Source of the DNA: Alistipes onderdonkii
Lineage (GTDB): Bacteria > Bacteroidota > Bacteroidia > Bacteroidales > Rikenellaceae
NCBI RefSeq assembly: GCF_025145285.1
Contig: NZ_CP102251.1
Span: forward strand, 62,001-126,000
Reading direction: 5' to 3'
Length of the DNA stretch: 64,000 nucleotides
In this document: piece after piece, positions 62,112 to 64,000 of the stretch
How positions within the stretch are numbered: the stretch's first letter is position 1
How the letters are laid out: each line of letters begins with the position of its first letter
Notes under the pieces: generated by a model
Told to the model about the DNA's origin: nothing
Databases searched by the model: none
The model's input: only the letters and a program-made list of their open reading frames with translations
Translations under genes and position numbers: made by a program

Positions 62112-64000
62112 ATGAAAATTTATTTTCTTCCCATGCTCCTATCCTTGTTCTTTTTGGGAGCGTGTGACAAAAACGATGAAATTATACCTGAAGATGCAGA
62201 TGAAAATTTCATCACATCGGTCGTGATGACCGTGGACGGGAAATCGTACACGGCCGACATTACGGACAATACAGTAACAATAACCGTTCCCTATACGGTA
62301 TCGCTGAACAACGCCGAAGTGGAATTCAAGTACACAACTTCTGCAACAATCATACCTGATCCTGAAACGGTAACGGACTGGGATAACGAACGAACCTTCC
62401 GGGTGACATCCTATAACGGAGATGCCCGCGAATATACCTATAAGGTCGTGAAAAGCGAGATAGAATCTGACGGAGATGTGGAGTTGAAGACCACCGAGGA
62501 GGTAGCTTCTTTTGCCGCAACCAAAACAACCGTTGTCAAAGGGAACCTGATTATCGGCTCTGATGCGGAAGAGGCAGAAAAAATCACTGACATATCTGCA
62601 TTGGCATCTTTGAAAGAGGTTACTGGCAACATTGTCATTCGTAACAGTTACAACGGTGCAGACTTGACAGGGTTGGATAATATCGTTTCTGCCGGAGGTT
62701 TACAGGTAGGTTCGACCGATGTCGCCTCGAAAGCTACGGAACTTCACATGATTTCCATGAAAGCATTGGAAACGCTCTCCGGAGACATATCGGTATATAA
62801 CGACCAAGTGACGTATGTCCTATTCGAGAAACTGGCAACTATTGAAGGAAGCGTGATGTTCAATGCGTCGTCGTTACAGAGTTTTGAGTTTCCGGTTCTG
62901 ACTACTGTAGGTCAGGATCTGAATCTTCAAGGACTCAATGAAGAGAACACAGCAGCCGGTTCGATTGCGTCTTTGGAAATACCGGAACTGACAAGTGTCG
63001 GAGGGGTCTTGTCCGTAAACAATCTTGCCAAGCTGACTTCCATGAGCTTCCTTAAGCTGAAAGAGACCGGTGGCCTTGATTTCCATACCGTCCCCGTGAT
63101 GTTGGAAACCATCAACCTTCCGGAAATCGAAACAGTAAACGGAAGTATTATTATGGAAGCCAATATGGAAGCTCCTCCTACCGGTAGTTTTGTTCCCCAA
63201 CGAAATGACGTGCTTCAGGCTTTCGGTGGAATGGACAAACTGACAACGATAAAGGGACAGATAAAGATAAAGAATTTCACGGCACTCAAACAACTTCCCG
63301 ACTGGAGCAAGATCACCACACTTGGAAGCATCACGCTGGATTATCTTGAAGATGTGAGCGGAACACTGCTGTTGCCGAACGCCCGATTTGAAACCTTCGG
63401 AGAAACAGCGCCCCAGATTGAAATTATAAACAAGGTGCAGCTCTCCAAAATTGAAACAGCCGAAGATTTGTCAAATGTAAATTTTGTCATCACCAGTCTC
63501 ACGAATAATAAGTTCCCTGAAATCACGTTCAAGAATATCAAAGACTTCACTTGTAAGCCAACCACCAACAATATCGATTATACCATATCGACAATTCAAC
63601 ATGTATATGGAAATCTAAATGTGACAGGCCAAATGCGAAGCAATGCCAAATTTCCCGACTTGGAAATCATAGATGGATATGGATATATCCAAATACCCAT
63701 GTTTGCTTCAATCACAATGCCAGTCTTGAAAGAAGTGGGAGGACAGTTCTATTTATCTGGAAATTTTACCAGTTGTAACTTGCCCTTACTATCCAAAGTT
63801 TGTTGTTCAGCTTCTCCTGTATATTATAAAGAGGGAGAGGGTTCGTTAGCAATATCTTTACAAAGTAAATCGCTGGATATTCCGGAATTGCTTCACGTAG
63901 GAGGTGAAGGGTTGTTCGTTAATAAAGCAACAGGCATTACTTGTGATAAATTACAGACTATAGATGGTACGCTACAGATAAAAAGTGCGACTTCTCTTTC
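62112..64000 (+). CDS. Repeat-rich surface lipoprotein, 3' end outside window
   Basis: The frame is open from the ATG at 62112 to the window end (629 visible residues). The lipobox is FFLGAC (about residue 18). A beta domain at about 34-115 (ITSVVMTVDGKSYTADITDNTVTITV ... FRVTSYNGDAREYTYKV) resembles DUF5018-type modules. A long run of leucine/isoleucine-rich repeats follows, with strands such as LEIPELTSVGGVLSV and IIDGYGYIQIPM, like receptor-L or LRR solenoids. It lies 14 bp after the PKD-like gene, in the same operon. Likely surface-exposed binding protein; link to B12 is by context. Confidence 0.75.
   Translation, partial: MKIYFLPMLLSLFFLGACDKNDEIIPEDADENFITSVVMTVDGKSYTADITDNTVTITVPYTVSLNNAEVEFKYTTSATIIPDPETVTDWDNERTFRVTSYNGDAREYTYKVVKSEIESDGDVELKTTEEVASFAATKTTVVKGNLIIGSDAEEAEKITDISALASLKEVTGNIVIRNSYNGADLTGLDNIVSAGGLQVGSTDVASKATELHMISMKALETLSGDISVYNDQVTYVLFEKLATIEGSVMFNASSLQSFEFPVLTTVGQDLNLQGLNEENTAAGSIASLEIPELTSVGGVLSVNNLAKLTSMSFLKLKETGGLDFHTVPVMLETINLPEIETVNGSIIMEANMEAPPTGSFVPQRNDVLQAFGGMDKLTTIKGQIKIKNFTALKQLPDWSKITTLGSITLDYLEDVSGTLLLPNARFETFGETAPQIEIINKVQLSKIETAEDLSNVNFVITSLTNNKFPEITFKNIKDFTCKPTTNNIDYTISTIQHVYGNLNVTGQMRSNAKFPDLEIIDGYGYIQIPMFASITMPVLKEVGGQFYLSGNFTSCNLPLLSKVCCSASPVYYKEGEGSLAISLQSKSLDIPELLHVGGEGLFVNKATGITCDKLQTIDGTLQIKSATSL

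Overview
The window is Bacteroidales DNA. The chromosomal part is GC-rich and looks like Rikenellaceae, most plausibly Alistipes. Evidence: promoters of the Bacteroidetes type (TTTG or TTG, 20 bp, TAnnTTTG), weak Shine-Dalgarno sites, lipoproteins and outer-membrane barrels of Bacteroidetes families, and a CTnDOT-type conjugation operon. The genus is an inference from composition and gene content only. Three blocks can be told apart.

Block 1 (1 to about 25.2-25.37 kb) is most of an integrated conjugative element of the CTnDOT class. An AT-rich KAP-type NTPase gene, open at the left edge, is cargo. It faces mobC across a 133-bp element with 14-bp terminal inverted repeats. mobABC read left and an inverted-repeat cluster (candidate oriT) lies upstream of mobA. 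traA to traQ plus a lysozyme-like gene read right as one nearly gap-free operon. They encode a ParA-like protein, two DUF3408 proteins, VirB2-like TraE, TraF, the VirB4-like ATPase TraG, TraH, TraI, VirB6-like TraJ, VirB8-like TraK, TraL, VirB10-like TraM, VirB9-like TraN, TraO, a primase TraP and TraQ. Beyond a strong terminator a convergent operon (PcfK, PcfJ and six small proteins) reads left. The right end carries hairpins and two candidate IntDOT-like core sites.

Block 2 (about 25.4-55.5 kb) is chromosome. It holds two FN3-domain lipoproteins, a LytS/LytTR-type two-component pair with a G9 tract in the kinase gene, a small ABC transporter, and a compact operon of a surface lipoprotein with a JAMM-like C-terminus followed by two near-identical small secreted proteins and a truncated third copy. 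These are followed by alanine dehydrogenase, two outer-membrane barrel proteins, three DUF4251 proteins, pepD, ispF, a GH106-like glycosidase, uvrA, a nitrilase-family amidase, a CocE-type hydrolase, a CvfB-like S1 protein and a methyltransferase. Several promoters here match the Bacteroidetes consensus with exact spacing.

Block 3 (about 55.6-64 kb) has lower GC and looks acquired. Two tyrosine recombinase genes are both broken (one truncated before the catalytic Tyr, one missing its start and frameshifted). They are followed by a cobalamin riboswitch with a consensus promoter and a downstream intrinsic terminator, then three surface lipoproteins (DUF4465, PKD-like, repeat-rich DUF5018-like). 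This reads as the start of a vitamin B12 capture locus on a decayed mobile element; the transporter itself would lie beyond the right edge.

The most interesting candidates are the JAMM lipoprotein with its tandem partner genes, the two G9 tracts, the B12 locus on mobile DNA, and the inverted-repeat element that supplies the mobC stop codon.
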